Shown one piece after another: positions 33,884 to 42,824 of a stretch of 64,000 nucleotides of DNA (position 1 is its first letter; each line of letters opens with the position of its first letter). The DNA is from Pseudomonadota bacterium (lineage in GTDB: Bacteria > Pseudomonadota > Alphaproteobacteria > Rhizobiales > Beijerinckiaceae): positions 1-64,000 of the forward strand of contig JAEXGT010000034.1 in the NCBI GenBank assembly GCA_023450615.1, in the 5' to 3' direction. Under the pieces are notes generated by a model. The model searched no databases, was not told the origin of the DNA, and saw only the letters and a list, made by a program, of their open reading frames with translations. The translations under genes and the position numbers were made by a program.

Positions 33884-33902
33884 ATACTCCAAAATGGAGT
33901 AT
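33884..33902. promoter_or_regulatory. Palindromic operator overlapping the PadR gene ribosome site
   Basis: Perfect 7-bp arms ATACTCC and GGAGTAT around AAAAT. The right arm contains the GGAG that serves as ribosome-binding site for the TTG start at 33909. An ATACT/AGTAT dyad at this position is consistent with PadR autoregulation. Confidence 0.7.
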
Positions 33903-33908
33903 TCCATA

Positions 33909-34481
33909 TTGGACACGAAAACACTTTGCCTGGCAGTCCTGTCCATGGGCGACGCATCCGGCTACGAGATCAGGAAACGGGTCGAGGAGGTCTTCTCGCG
34001 CTTCATGGATGTAGCGCCGAGCGGGATCTATGCTGCCCTCAAGCTCCTCGACCAGGAGGGGCTCGTCTCGGCCAGAATCGTTCCTCAGAAGGGGCGGCCC
34101 AACAAGACCGTTTATACGCTGCTCGCACCAGGGCGCGAGGCGCTGGCCAACTCGCTGAGGGCCTCGGAGGGGCGGCATAAGATCCGCTCCGAGCTGGTTA
34201 CGCTTCTGATGTTCGCCGATCTGTTGCCCCCTGAGAAGTTGCAGGAGGTGCTCGCCAACCGGATGGCGGAGCTGAAACAGGTCCGGCTGGAGATGGAGGC
34301 ATCGTCCGGCGCGAGCCGTCCCGGGCACCGGTTCCTGGTGCGGATGGGGATGACCCTGGTCAATGCCGAGCTTGCTTTCCTCAGCGAGAACGTTCCCGGC
34401 TTCATGAACGAGCTGGCCGGGATCAAAGACACGCGAAACGAACAAAAGGCCGGCGATCTCGTCGGATCGGATCTGCCATAG
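33909..34481 (+). CDS. PadR-family transcriptional regulator
   Basis: A 190-aa protein. The PadR winged helix begins LDTKTLCLAVLSMGDASGYEIRKRVEE, continues VAPSGIYAALKLLDQEGLV and GRPNKTVYTLLAPGREAL, and a C-terminal helical dimerisation domain follows. The TTG at 33909 is chosen because it gives the usual DTKTLC start and has GGAG nine bases upstream; an ATG at 33894 lies inside the operator without a ribosome site. It lies 10 bp before the RND adaptor gene and likely represses the pump. Confidence 0.88.
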   Translation: MDTKTLCLAVLSMGDASGYEIRKRVEEVFSRFMDVAPSGIYAALKLLDQEGLVSARIVPQKGRPNKTVYTLLAPGREALANSLRASEGRHKIRSELVTLLMFADLLPPEKLQEVLANRMAELKQVRLEMEASSGASRPGHRFLVRMGMTLVNAELAFLSENVPGFMNELAGIKDTRNEQKAGDLVGSDLP

Positions 34482-34491
34482 GGGCAATGCC

Positions 34492-35604
34492 GTGAAGAAA
34501 AAAGTGACTGTTGCGCTTGCCGCCATCGGCATCGCTGCCTTCGGAATTGGAGGCGCACGCTATCTGAAGAACGATACGGCCCAGGCTGTGATCCAGCCGA
34601 GCGCTCCTGCGGTGACGGAACTCGCCCGCAGTGAAACCTTCGCCGTGCGCAAGACTGATCTACGCTTCACCGTGCCGCTCGCGGGCACCCTGCGCCCCGT
34701 CAATCAGACGACGCTCAAATCCCAGGTCGCCGCGCAGGTTGCCGAGGTTCTGGTGCAGGAAGGGCAGCCCGTGAAGAAGGGCGACGTTCTCGTGCGCCTG
34801 AGCACCGAGGATCTGACCTCGCGGCTCAATGAGCGCGTGGCCAATCTCGAATCCGCCAAGGCGCAGCTCGCGCTGGCGGAGAAGAACCGGCAGATGAAGC
34901 TCAGCCTGCAGGATAAGGGATATGCCGCCCAGGCCTCCGTCAACGAGGTGGAAAGCGCCTACCGGGCGGCGCAGGCCACGGTGCGCGCGCAGGAGGCGCA
35001 GGTCGAACAGGCACGCAAGGCCCTGGAGGACGCCGTCGTGAGGGCGCCGATCGACGGCTTCATCTCCGAGCGCGCCATCAATCCAGGCGACAAGGCCGCG
35101 GTGGACGGCAAGCTGCTCGTCCTCATCGATTTGTCCGAACTCGAGATCGAGGCTCCGGTGCCGACGAATGAGATCGGCCTCGTGTCAGTCGGCCAGAAGG
35201 CGCTGTTCCGTGTGCCGGGGCTCGAGGGGCGCGAGTTCACGGGCCATGTCGAGCGCATCAATCCGACCGCCAAGACAGGCTCGCGGTCGATCCCGGTCTA
35301 TATCCGGGTCGAGAACGATGACCAGATCCTTCGCGGCGGCATGTTCGCCTCGGGCGATATCGTCGTGCGCGAGGTGCAGGACGTTGTCGCGGTGCCGCCC
35401 GAGGCGGTGCGTGGCGACCAGACCCACCGATACGTGCTCAAGCTCGACGGCGACAAGATCGCGCGCCAACCGGTCGAAGTGTCGAAGGACGCGACGGCCA
35501 GTCTCGTCGCCGTCGCATCGGGTCTGCGCGAAGGCGACACCATCGTGAGCGCCCCCTCCATCATTCTTGAGCCGGGCACTCCGGTTCGCATCGGGGACAG
35601 ATAA
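34492..35604 (+). CDS. RND efflux periplasmic adaptor subunit (membrane-fusion protein)
   Basis: A 370-aa HlyD/AcrA-type protein starting with GTG. It has an N-terminal membrane anchor (VTVALAAIGIAAFGIGGA), a lipoyl half-motif VAEVLVQEGQPVKKGDVLVRL, a coiled-coil hairpin at about 105-175, the second half VRAPIDGFISERAINPGDKA and a beta-barrel end. It bridges the inner-membrane pump and an outer-membrane channel. No TolC-type gene is present nearby. The pump gene begins on the next base after its stop. Confidence 0.93.
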   Translation: MKKKVTVALAAIGIAAFGIGGARYLKNDTAQAVIQPSAPAVTELARSETFAVRKTDLRFTVPLAGTLRPVNQTTLKSQVAAQVAEVLVQEGQPVKKGDVLVRLSTEDLTSRLNERVANLESAKAQLALAEKNRQMKLSLQDKGYAAQASVNEVESAYRAAQATVRAQEAQVEQARKALEDAVVRAPIDGFISERAINPGDKAAVDGKLLVLIDLSELEIEAPVPTNEIGLVSVGQKALFRVPGLEGREFTGHVERINPTAKTGSRSIPVYIRVENDDQILRGGMFASGDIVVREVQDVVAVPPEAVRGDQTHRYVLKLDGDKIARQPVEVSKDATASLVAVASGLREGDTIVSAPSIILEPGTPVRIGDR

Positions 35605-38600
35605 ATGTTCCTTACACGCATCAGCATCAACAACCCGGTTTTCGCCACCATGATGATGGTGGCGATCCTCGTGGTCGGGCTGTTCTCCTATCAGCGCCTC
35701 GGCGTTGACCAGTTCCCCGATGTGGATATCCCGACCGTCGTCGTGACGGCGGCCTATCCCGGCGCGTCGCCCGAAGCGGTGGAGAGCGACGTCACGCGCA
35801 AGATCGAGGATGCCATCAATACGATTGCAGGCCTCGACACGCTCACCTCGCGCTCCGTCGAGGGGCGCTCCATCGTGATCGCGCAATTCACCCTCGATAC
35901 GCCTGCCGCCGTCGCCGTGCAGGACGTGCGCGAGAAAGTGGCGGGCATTCGCGGCCAGCTGCGGGACGAGGTGGACGATCCGACCGTCACGCGCTTCGAT
36001 CCCGACAGCGCGCCCATCGTGTCGATTGCCGTGGAATCCTCCGTGCGCTCCCTGCGCGAGTTGACCACGCTTGCCGACGAGGTGCTGCTCAAGCGCATCC
36101 AGACCGTGCGCGGCGTGGGCAGCGCCACCATCGTGGGTGGTGTGAAGCGGCAGGTCGAGGTGCGACTGAAGCCCGACCGCATGCAGGCCCTCGCCATCGG
36201 CGTGGACCAGGTGGTGGCAACGATCCGCTCCGAGAACCAAGACCTGCCTGCCGGTAACGTGACCCGTGGGCGCGAGGATAAGGTCGTTCAGATCGAGGGC
36301 ACCGTGAAGGAGCCGCGTGAGATTGGCAACTTCATCGTGGCCCAGCGCGGCGGCTCGCCGGTGCGTCTGTCGGAAGTGGCCGACGTCATCGACGGTCAGG
36401 AGGAGAAGACGAACCTTGCCCTGTTCAACGGCAGGCCGGCGCTCGCTGTCGATGTGGTGAAGGTGCAGGGCGCCAACACCATCGAGGTGGCCGACGGCGT
36501 GTTCCGGGCCGTGGAGGAGCTCAAGAAGTCGCTGCCGTCCGATGTCGGGCTGTCCGTGGTGAGGGATTCCTCGAAGGGCATCCGCAGCTCGGTGAACAAT
36601 GTGCAGAGCACGATGTTTGAAGGCGCGATCCTGACGGTCGCCATCGTGTTCCTGTTCCTGCATTCGTGGCGGTCCACGGTCATCACCGGCCTGACGCTGC
36701 CGATTTCGGTCATCGGCACCTTCGCGGCGCTCGCCTTCATGGGGTTCACCCTGAACAGCATGACCCTGATGGCCCTCTCGCTGGCCATCGGCATTCTGAT
36801 CGACGACGCCATCGTGGTGCGCGAGAACATCGCCCGTCATCTCGAAATGGGGGCGGGCCACTTCGAAGCGGCCCTCAAGGGCACGCAGGAAATCGGCCTT
36901 GCGGTCGTGGCGACGACGCTCGCCATCGTGGCGGTGTTCGCGCCGGTCGCCTTCATGGGCGGCATCATCGGCAAGTTCTTCTACCAGTTCGGCATCACCG
37001 TCTCCGTGGCGGTGCTGATCTCGCTCTTCGTCTCGTTCACGCTCGATCCCATGTTGTCGAGCGTGTGGCACGACCCGTCCATCGGACGGAAGCCGCGTGG
37101 TGTGATCGGCTGGATGGCGCGCCTTTCCGACGGTCTGACGGAGGGCATTCTGGCTGTATATCGCCCCCTCATGCGCTTCAGCCTGCGGCGGCGCTGGGTG
37201 GTGATGGTCGCTGCCCTCGGGATCTTCATGGGCAGCTTCGCCCTCGTGCCGATGATCGGCGTCGAGTTCGTGCCGACCGCCGATATGGGCGAGATGACCG
37301 TGAAGGTCACCGCTCCCGTGGGCTCCTCGCTCAGCTACACCGAGACGAAGGCCCGCCAGGCGGAGGCCGCGATCAAGGAATTTCCGGAGGTGGATTTCAC
37401 CTATGCCGCCATCAATAGCGGGCAGGCCGCCGGCAAGAACGAGGCGAGCATCGCGATCACGCTCAAGCCCATTCATGAGCGGAAGCGCTCTGCGACCGAA
37501 CTGGTGGATCTGATGCGCGCGCGTCTCAAGGCGATCCCGGGCATCGATCTGGCGGTGAGCCTGCCGGGCGTCGGCGACGGGAAGCCGGTGCAGGTCTCGA
37601 TCCAGGGCCCTAACCTGGATGAACTCGCTCGGATCGCAAGGGAAACCGCCGCCATCATGGCGAAGGTGCCCGGCGTGGTCGATATGGAGTCGAGCCTGAA
37701 GGCCGCCCGTCCGACCATCGCGGTCAGCATCGACCGGGAATTGGCGAGCGATCTCGGCGTGAGCCTGCAGCAGGTATCGGAGACGTTGAGGCCTCTGCTG
37801 TCCGGTGAGGATGCCAGCAGTTTCCGCGCGCCCAACGGCGAGAATTACGACGTCAACGTGCGTCTGCCCGAGACGGGGCGCGAGTCGCGCGAAGACCTGT
37901 CGCGCCTTTATCTCACCAGCAAGTTGACCAACGAGGACGGCACTCCGCGCATGGTCGCCCTGCGCGAGGTCGCAAGGCTCGTGCCCGGCGTCGGGCCGTC
38001 CCAGATCAACCGGCGTGATCTTGCCCGTGAAGTGCAGATCACGGCCAATGTCAGCGGACGGGCCGCGGGCGACGTCACTCGCGAGATCGGGGCTGCGCTC
38101 AAGGAGGTGAAGCTGCCTGCCGGTTACCAGTTCGTCTCCGGCGGTTCGGCGAAGAACATCGCGGAGACGTCGGGTTATGCAGGCTCGGCGCTGCTTCTGG
38201 CGGTGATCTTCATCTACATCATCCTGGCATCGCAGTTCGGAAGCTTCCTTCAGCCACTTGCGATCATGGCCTCGCTGCCCCTGTCGCTGGTCGGCGTGTT
38301 CCTCGGCCTGCTGGCCTGGGGATCGACGCTCAACATGATGTCCGCCATCGGCTTCATCATGCTGATGGGCCTCGTGGTGAAGAACGCGATCCTGCTGGTC
38401 GATTTCGTCAATCAGGCCCGCAAGGGCGGCATGGAGCGCTCCGCCGCGATCATGCAGGCGGCGGAAGTCAGGCTGCGCCCCATCCTGATGACCACGCTGG
38501 CGATGATCTTCGGCATGATCCCGATGGCGCTGGGCCTGGGAGAAGGCGGATCGCAGCGCGCCGGCATGGCTCATGCGGTGATCGGCGGGCTGATCAGCTC

Positions 38601-38727
38601 CACCATCCTCACGCTGGTGGTGGTGCCAGTCGCGCTCACCTTGCTCGAGGACCTAGCGCGCAAGCTCGGTTTCGGGCGCAAGGCCGACAAGGCCGAGCCC
38701 GCCCCGATGCTGCAGGCGGCCGAGTAG
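35605..38727 (+). CDS. RND efflux transporter permease (AcrB/HAE-1 type)
   Basis: A 1040-aa proton-driven inner-membrane pump with 12 expected helices and two large periplasmic loops. The N-terminal FLTRISINNPVFATMMMVAILVVGLFSYQRLGVDQFPDVDIP is canonical. The proton-relay aspartates are in GILIDDAIVVREN. LAIVAVFAPVAFM and the C-terminal GLVVKNAILLVDFVNQARKGG are also present. Substrates cannot be read from sequence; the PadR regulator suggests aromatic or toxic compounds. Confidence 0.95.
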   Translation: MFLTRISINNPVFATMMMVAILVVGLFSYQRLGVDQFPDVDIPTVVVTAAYPGASPEAVESDVTRKIEDAINTIAGLDTLTSRSVEGRSIVIAQFTLDTPAAVAVQDVREKVAGIRGQLRDEVDDPTVTRFDPDSAPIVSIAVESSVRSLRELTTLADEVLLKRIQTVRGVGSATIVGGVKRQVEVRLKPDRMQALAIGVDQVVATIRSENQDLPAGNVTRGREDKVVQIEGTVKEPREIGNFIVAQRGGSPVRLSEVADVIDGQEEKTNLALFNGRPALAVDVVKVQGANTIEVADGVFRAVEELKKSLPSDVGLSVVRDSSKGIRSSVNNVQSTMFEGAILTVAIVFLFLHSWRSTVITGLTLPISVIGTFAALAFMGFTLNSMTLMALSLAIGILIDDAIVVRENIARHLEMGAGHFEAALKGTQEIGLAVVATTLAIVAVFAPVAFMGGIIGKFFYQFGITVSVAVLISLFVSFTLDPMLSSVWHDPSIGRKPRGVIGWMARLSDGLTEGILAVYRPLMRFSLRRRWVVMVAALGIFMGSFALVPMIGVEFVPTADMGEMTVKVTAPVGSSLSYTETKARQAEAAIKEFPEVDFTYAAINSGQAAGKNEASIAITLKPIHERKRSATELVDLMRARLKAIPGIDLAVSLPGVGDGKPVQVSIQGPNLDELARIARETAAIMAKVPGVVDMESSLKAARPTIAVSIDRELASDLGVSLQQVSETLRPLLSGEDASSFRAPNGENYDVNVRLPETGRESREDLSRLYLTSKLTNEDGTPRMVALREVARLVPGVGPSQINRRDLAREVQITANVSGRAAGDVTREIGAALKEVKLPAGYQFVSGGSAKNIAETSGYAGSALLLAVIFIYIILASQFGSFLQPLAIMASLPLSLVGVFLGLLAWGSTLNMMSAIGFIMLMGLVVKNAILLVDFVNQARKGGMERSAAIMQAAEVRLRPILMTTLAMIFGMIPMALGLGEGGSQRAGMAHAVIGGLISSTILTLVVVPVALTLLEDLARKLGFGRKADKAEPAPMLQAAE

Positions 38728-38763
38728 CCGGTCGCTCCCTGATCCGGGACAGCCATCCAAGAG

Positions 38764-38788
38764 AAGGCGCGCGAGAGTGCGCCTTTTT
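38764..38788 (+). terminator. Rho-independent terminator after the RND operon
   Basis: Arms AAGGCGC and GCGCCTT (38764-38770 and 38779-38785) with an eight-base loop run into a T stretch at 38784-38788. Confidence 0.85.
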
Positions 38789-39223
38789 CTATTGGAGCAC
38801 CCTATTGCGGATACGCTTTCGGGAAGGCGGAACTTCCGCTGGCGCTCTTGTCGCGATCAGGGCTGTTGCTTCTCAGGAGTCTTCTCCCACCTTTGCGTTT
38901 CTTCTTCACAGGCATCTTATGAGGCATAATGCCGAACCTGTTCATGGTTCGGGGGACCCATGACGGGTGCGGGTTTCGGCGTCACTCCGTTCGCGCTCAA
39001 CAGTTTGATCGCCTTTTGCGGCACGCTCGCCATCCTCGTTGCTTTCGCGTCGTGCGCCGGAGAGGTAGCCCGAAGGAAGAACGGGCCTCCAGTATTCTTT
39101 CGTGAAGCCGCTACGTCCTCGCCTTGAGCCTCCGGCTCGGCCGCCACTGCAGTTGCGTATGCCTATGGGATCAAAGCGATCCCAGAGAATCCTCTGATGC
39201 AATCCAGTGAAGGGAGAAGAACC
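38789..39223. other. Intergenic stretch of about 430 bp
   Basis: No supported gene. A short palindrome GCGGAA-C-TTCCGC lies near 38829. Short open frames on both strands look like shadows without ribosome sites. The promoter of the hydrolase must lie here, but I could not place it. Confidence 0.45.
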
Positions 39224-40048
39224 ATGGGGACCATCACGACGAGAGACGGCACCGAGATCTTTTACAAGGATTGGGGCTCTGGACAGCCCATCGTATTCCA
39301 TCATGGCTGGCCGCTCAGCGCCGATGACTGGGACAACCAGATGATGTTCTTCCTTCAGCAGGGATACCGTGTCATCGCGCATGACCGCCGCGGCCATGGA
39401 CGCTCGACGCAGACCGATCAAGGCAACGAGATGGACACCTATGCCGATGATCTCCTCCAACTCGCGAAGGCGCTGGACCTCAGGGACGCCATTCATATCG
39501 GCCATTCGACCGGAGGCGGCGAGGTTGCCCGCTATGTCGCCCGCGCCGAGCAGGGACGTGTTGCGAAGGCCGTGCTGATCGGAGCCGTGCCTCCGGTCAT
39601 GGTCAAGTCGGACAGCAATCCCGGCGGCTTGCCCTTGGAGGTCTTCGACGGCTTCCGCGACGCGCTCGCGGCAAACCGCGCGCAGTTCTATATCGATGTG
39701 GCTTCCGGGCCCTTCTACGGCTTCAACCGCCCCGGTGCGAAAGTATCACAAGGCTTGATCGACAACTGGTGGCGCCAGGGCATGATGGGAGGCATCAAGG
39801 CGCATTACGATTGCATCAAGGCCTTCTCCGAAACCGACTTCACCGAGGACCTCAAGGCGATCGAGGTTCCCGTCCTGGTCATGCATGGCGACGATGATCA
39901 GATCGTCCCCTATGCGGATTCCGCGCCGCTCTCCGTCAAGCTCCTGAAGCAGGGCAGCCTCAAGGTCTATCCAGGCCTGCCTCATGGGCTGTGCGCAACG
40001 CACCCGGAGACCGTCAATCCCGATCTCCTGGCCTTCGTCAAAGGCTGA
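39224..40048 (+). CDS. Alpha/beta hydrolase, non-haem chloroperoxidase/arylesterase type
   Basis: A 274-aa protein with the family start MGTITTRDGTEIFYKDWG, oxyanion motif HHGWPLSADDWDNQM, nucleophile elbow GHSTGGGE, an acid in VMHGDDDQIVPY and the catalytic His in LPHGLCATHP. The family hydrolyses esters and can form peracids; it is cytoplasmic here, without a signal peptide. The ATG at 39224 follows GGGAGAAG. It appears monocistronic, followed by a large hairpin. Confidence 0.92.
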   Translation: MGTITTRDGTEIFYKDWGSGQPIVFHHGWPLSADDWDNQMMFFLQQGYRVIAHDRRGHGRSTQTDQGNEMDTYADDLLQLAKALDLRDAIHIGHSTGGGEVARYVARAEQGRVAKAVLIGAVPPVMVKSDSNPGGLPLEVFDGFRDALAANRAQFYIDVASGPFYGFNRPGAKVSQGLIDNWWRQGMMGGIKAHYDCIKAFSETDFTEDLKAIEVPVLVMHGDDDQIVPYADSAPLSVKLLKQGSLKVYPGLPHGLCATHPETVNPDLLAFVKG

Positions 40049-40070
40049 TCCGCAGCTGCTCCTAAGGTTA

Positions 40071-40106
40071 CGGCAAGATCAGCGGAAACTCCGCATGATC
40101 TTGCCG
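40071..40106 (+). terminator. Large hairpin after the hydrolase gene
   Basis: CGGCAAGATCA (40071-40081) pairs with TGATCTTGCCG (40096-40106), and the inner arms GCGGA and TCCGC extend the stem with a single bulged base. There is no T tract, so it may terminate weakly or stabilise the 3' end. Confidence 0.5.
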
Positions 40107-40265
40107 ACCGTTCTGTCGCGCGATTCCAGATCGGGCAGCATGCCGGTAGGATTGCCTTCCGGCGTGCGGTCTGTCCGCTCGAAGCCAGATGCGTGCCGCG
40201 TCTCCAGAATAGGCGGGTGGACAGAAATATACCAGCCGTTGCATTTGTGTCAGAGAGCTGTCTAA

Positions 40266-41150
40266 ATGGCCTCACGGAGAGGGTTCGTGAGCCGGCACGT
40301 CAAGCAGCGTCTCGAGGAAAGCCTGAACATGGCGACAGCGTCCGGCAGGGCGGTGGCGAGCTTCATGTTGGCCAATCTCAACGATTTGCCTTTCGAGACC
40401 TCGGCCTCCATTGCCCAGAAGATCGGTGTCAGCGAACTGACGGTCGGGCGCTTTTGCCGGTCCATCGGCTATCGCCATCTCAAGGATCTCAAAGATCATC
40501 TGCGGACGGATTTGGGCGGGAGTCCCTGGCTCCTGGGCGACCGGCTGAAGGCGTTCCAAAAACGCAGCCGCGAGGATCTCGGCGAGCTGACCCGGAGCTT
40601 CGAGCTGGAAGTCTCGGCCCTGGTCCGGGTTTACGAATATGCGCAATCGCCCGCCTTTCAGGCCGTCAGCCGGCGTCTGGCCACGGCTTCACGGGTGTTG
40701 GCCGCCGGGTTCCAGACGGAGAGGGGGATCGCCGCCTCGTTCGTCCATAACCTTCAGTACCTTCGCGACAATGTGCAGCTGCTCGATGGAGCCTCGGGCA
40801 CCTTCGGCGAGGTGCTTTTAGGGGGCGATGGGCAATCGGCCCTTGTGATCTTCGAAGCCCGCCGCTACTCGCGCCAAGCCAGGCTTCTGGCCATCAAGGC
40901 GCATGAGCGGGGCATCCCGGTCACCCTGGTGACCGATCCCTATTGCGATTGGGCGGATGGCTGCACCAGCGAGGTGTTCCGCATTCCCACGGACATCAAC
41001 CTGTTCTGGGAATCGACGGCGCCGATGCTCTCATTGGTGCATCTCATGCTGAACGCGGTATTCAATGAACTCGGCCCGAAGGTCGAAGAGCGGCTGAATG
41101 CCACGGCGGCGCTTTATCAGGAATTCGTCGGCTATACGGAGCACCCGTAA
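40266..41150 (+). CDS. MurR/RpiR-family transcriptional regulator
   Basis: A 294-aa protein. The N-terminal HTH_6 domain contains MATASGRAVASFMLANLNDLPFETSASIAQKIGVSELTVGRFCRSIGYRHLKDLK. The C-terminal SIS domain is around VLAAGFQTERGIAASFVHNLQYLR and ALVIFEARRYSRQARLLAIKAHERGIPVTLVTD. SIS domains usually sense phosphosugars, but in this branch they often sit by amino-acid genes. It is followed 49 bp later by an amino-acid binding protein, so it likely controls the 41200-44863 unit. Confidence 0.9.
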   Translation: MASRRGFVSRHVKQRLEESLNMATASGRAVASFMLANLNDLPFETSASIAQKIGVSELTVGRFCRSIGYRHLKDLKDHLRTDLGGSPWLLGDRLKAFQKRSREDLGELTRSFELEVSALVRVYEYAQSPAFQAVSRRLATASRVLAAGFQTERGIAASFVHNLQYLRDNVQLLDGASGTFGEVLLGGDGQSALVIFEARRYSRQARLLAIKAHERGIPVTLVTDPYCDWADGCTSEVFRIPTDINLFWESTAPMLSLVHLMLNAVFNELGPKVEERLNATAALYQEFVGYTEHP

Positions 41151-41199
41151 AGTGGACGTGAAGAGGACCGGACAGGTCGAAACAACAGAGGGTACAGGA

Positions 41200-41961
41200 A
41201 TGTACAAGACTATTCTCGCCGCAGGCATCTGCATTCTGAGCATGGCGTCCGTGGCGTCGGCGCAGGAAAAGAAAGAACTCGTGATTGCGTCCGAGGGCGC
41301 CTATCCGCCCTTCAACTTCATGGATTCCAGCAACAAGCTGCAGGGCTTCGACATCGATATCACCAATGCTCTTTGCGAGAAGATGCAGGTGAAGTGCACC
41401 ATCGTCGCCCAGGATTGGGACGGCATCATCCCTGCGCTGCTCGCCAAGAAATATGACGCCATCGTCGCTTCCATGACGATCACTGACGAGCGCAAGAAGC
41501 AGATCGACTTCACGGACCGCTATTACCGCACGCCGCTCTCCGTTGCTGTCACGAAGGACTCGCCCATCAAGGACACCTCGGTCGCTTCCATGAAGGGCAA
41601 GAGCGTGGGCGCTCAATCCTCCACCACCCAGGCGATCTATGCCGAAGACACCTACGGCAAGGGCGGCGCGGATGCGAAGCTCTACCCGACGCAGGATGAG
41701 GCCAATGCCGATCTCGCCAACGGCCGTCTCGATGCGTCGGTCGCAGACAAGTTCGTGCTGGTCGAGTGGCTGAAGAATGCGGGCAAGGATTGCTGCAAGC
41801 TTCTCGGCGACATCGAAGGCACCATGTCCGAGGCAGGCATTGCCGTCCGCAAGGAGGACAAGGAGCTGAAGGAGAAGCTGAACAAGGCGATCAAGGATAT
41901 CGTCGCCGACGGCACCTACAAGAAGATCCAGGACAAGTACTTCGCGTTCGACATCTACTAA
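41200..41961 (+). CDS. Polar amino-acid ABC transporter substrate-binding protein (HisJ/ArgT family)
   Basis: A 253-aa periplasmic protein with a Sec signal peptide (MYKTILAAGICILSMASVASAQ), the family start LVIASEGAYPPFNFMDSSNKLQGFDIDI, DWDGIIPALLAKKYDAIVASM and DFTDRYYRTPLSV. By family the ligand is lysine, arginine, ornithine, histidine or a related amine. GAGGG lies upstream of the ATG. A roughly 115-bp hairpin repeat separates it from its permease genes. Confidence 0.92.
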   Translation: MYKTILAAGICILSMASVASAQEKKELVIASEGAYPPFNFMDSSNKLQGFDIDITNALCEKMQVKCTIVAQDWDGIIPALLAKKYDAIVASMTITDERKKQIDFTDRYYRTPLSVAVTKDSPIKDTSVASMKGKSVGAQSSTTQAIYAEDTYGKGGADAKLYPTQDEANADLANGRLDASVADKFVLVEWLKNAGKDCCKLLGDIEGTMSEAGIAVRKEDKELKEKLNKAIKDIVADGTYKKIQDKYFAFDIY

Positions 41962-41973
41962 GATTGAAACTGT

Positions 41974-42088
41974 CTTCATCCGGAGGAGCCTGCGTCAGCA
42001 GGCGTCTCGAAGGAGGCTCCAGAAACACTGGAAACGCCTCGCCCTTCGAGACGGATTGCTGGCGCAATCCTCCTCAGGGTGAGGCTCT
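41974..42088. repeat. Long imperfect hairpin repeat, copy A
   Basis: An element of about 115 bp whose halves are inverted: outer arms resemble TCATCCTGAGGAGC against GCTCCTCAGGGTGA, and inner arms are GCGTCTCGAAGG against CCTTCGAGACGG. It matches copy B at 44888 over most of its length. It lies between the binding-protein and permease genes. I recall similar dispersed palindromes in Methylobacterium and Bradyrhizobium relatives. Confidence 0.85.
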
Positions 42089-42106
42089 GGGCGACGGGTC
42101 GGTCCT

Positions 42107-42820
42107 TTGCAGGAAATCCTTTCACTTCTTTCCTTCTCCGATGGAGGCTGGGGCAGCGCGCTCGCGGCGGGCACGCTCGTCACTTTGAGTCTTGCGCTCG
42201 CCACGCTTCCCGTCGGCATTTGCCTCGGCCTCGTCGTCGCGCTGATGGCGCGCTCGGGCAGCCCGCGCCTGAGAGCCGTGGCTACTGTCTTCACCACGAT
42301 CTTTCGCGGCCTTCCCGAGTTGCTGACCCTTCTCATCGTCTATTACGGCGGTCAGATCCTCATTCAGCGCATCATGGCTGCGATGGGCTATGGCGGGTCG
42401 ATCCAGATCAACGCTTTCCTGGCCGGTGTGATCGCCTTCGGTTTGGTCCTCGCGGCCTTCTCCAGCGAAGTCTGGGTTGGAGCGCTCAACACGATTGCGA
42501 GAGGACAATACGAGGCGGCGAGTGCGCTCGGGCTCAACAGGTGGCTCTCGTTCCGGCTGGTCGTCTTTCCGCAGCTCATGCGCGCGGCTCTGCCGGGCCT
42601 GTCCAACAACTGGCTGACGCTGCTGAAGGATACATCGCTGATCTCGACCATCTCCTTGGTCGACATCATGCGCCAGACGAACCTCGCCGTCGGCGCTACG
42701 AAGCAGCCGATGGTGTTCTATCTCACAGCCTGCTTCCTCTATCTGGTCCTTTCCGCAGGATCGGGCCTTGTCTTCTCGTTCCTGGAACGCCGCGCCAATC
42801 GCGGCCATGTGAGGGGCTAG
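42107..42820 (+). CDS. Amino-acid ABC transporter permease (HisQ-like)
   Basis: A 237-aa inner-membrane protein with about five helices. It has TIFRGLPELLTLLIVYYGG and the EAA loop YEAASALGLNRWLSFRLVVFPQLMRAALPG. It starts with TTG at 42107 directly after the hairpin repeat, with no strong ribosome site; expression may depend on readthrough from the binding-protein gene. Confidence 0.9.
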   Translation: MQEILSLLSFSDGGWGSALAAGTLVTLSLALATLPVGICLGLVVALMARSGSPRLRAVATVFTTIFRGLPELLTLLIVYYGGQILIQRIMAAMGYGGSIQINAFLAGVIAFGLVLAAFSSEVWVGALNTIARGQYEAASALGLNRWLSFRLVVFPQLMRAALPGLSNNWLTLLKDTSLISTISLVDIMRQTNLAVGATKQPMVFYLTACFLYLVLSAGSGLVFSFLERRANRGHVRG

Positions 42821-42824
42821 AGCG

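Noticed and set aside
33681..34532. Extension of the GGDEF protein to a 621-aa protein running antisense through the PadR gene
   Set aside because: The extra residues resemble no domain, there is no good start, and the PadR frame on the other strand has strong family motifs.
35185..38574. A 1129-codon open frame antisense to the RND pump genes
   Set aside because: Its translation is low-complexity His/Arg/Asp/Gly-rich, as expected from the complementary strand of a GC-rich gene with strong third-position bias. The plus strand encodes a canonical RND permease with all family motifs.
38917..39147. A 76-aa minus-strand gene upstream of the chloroperoxidase-type hydrolase
   Set aside because: It has no ribosome site, no recognisable domain and a composition like non-coding GC-rich DNA.
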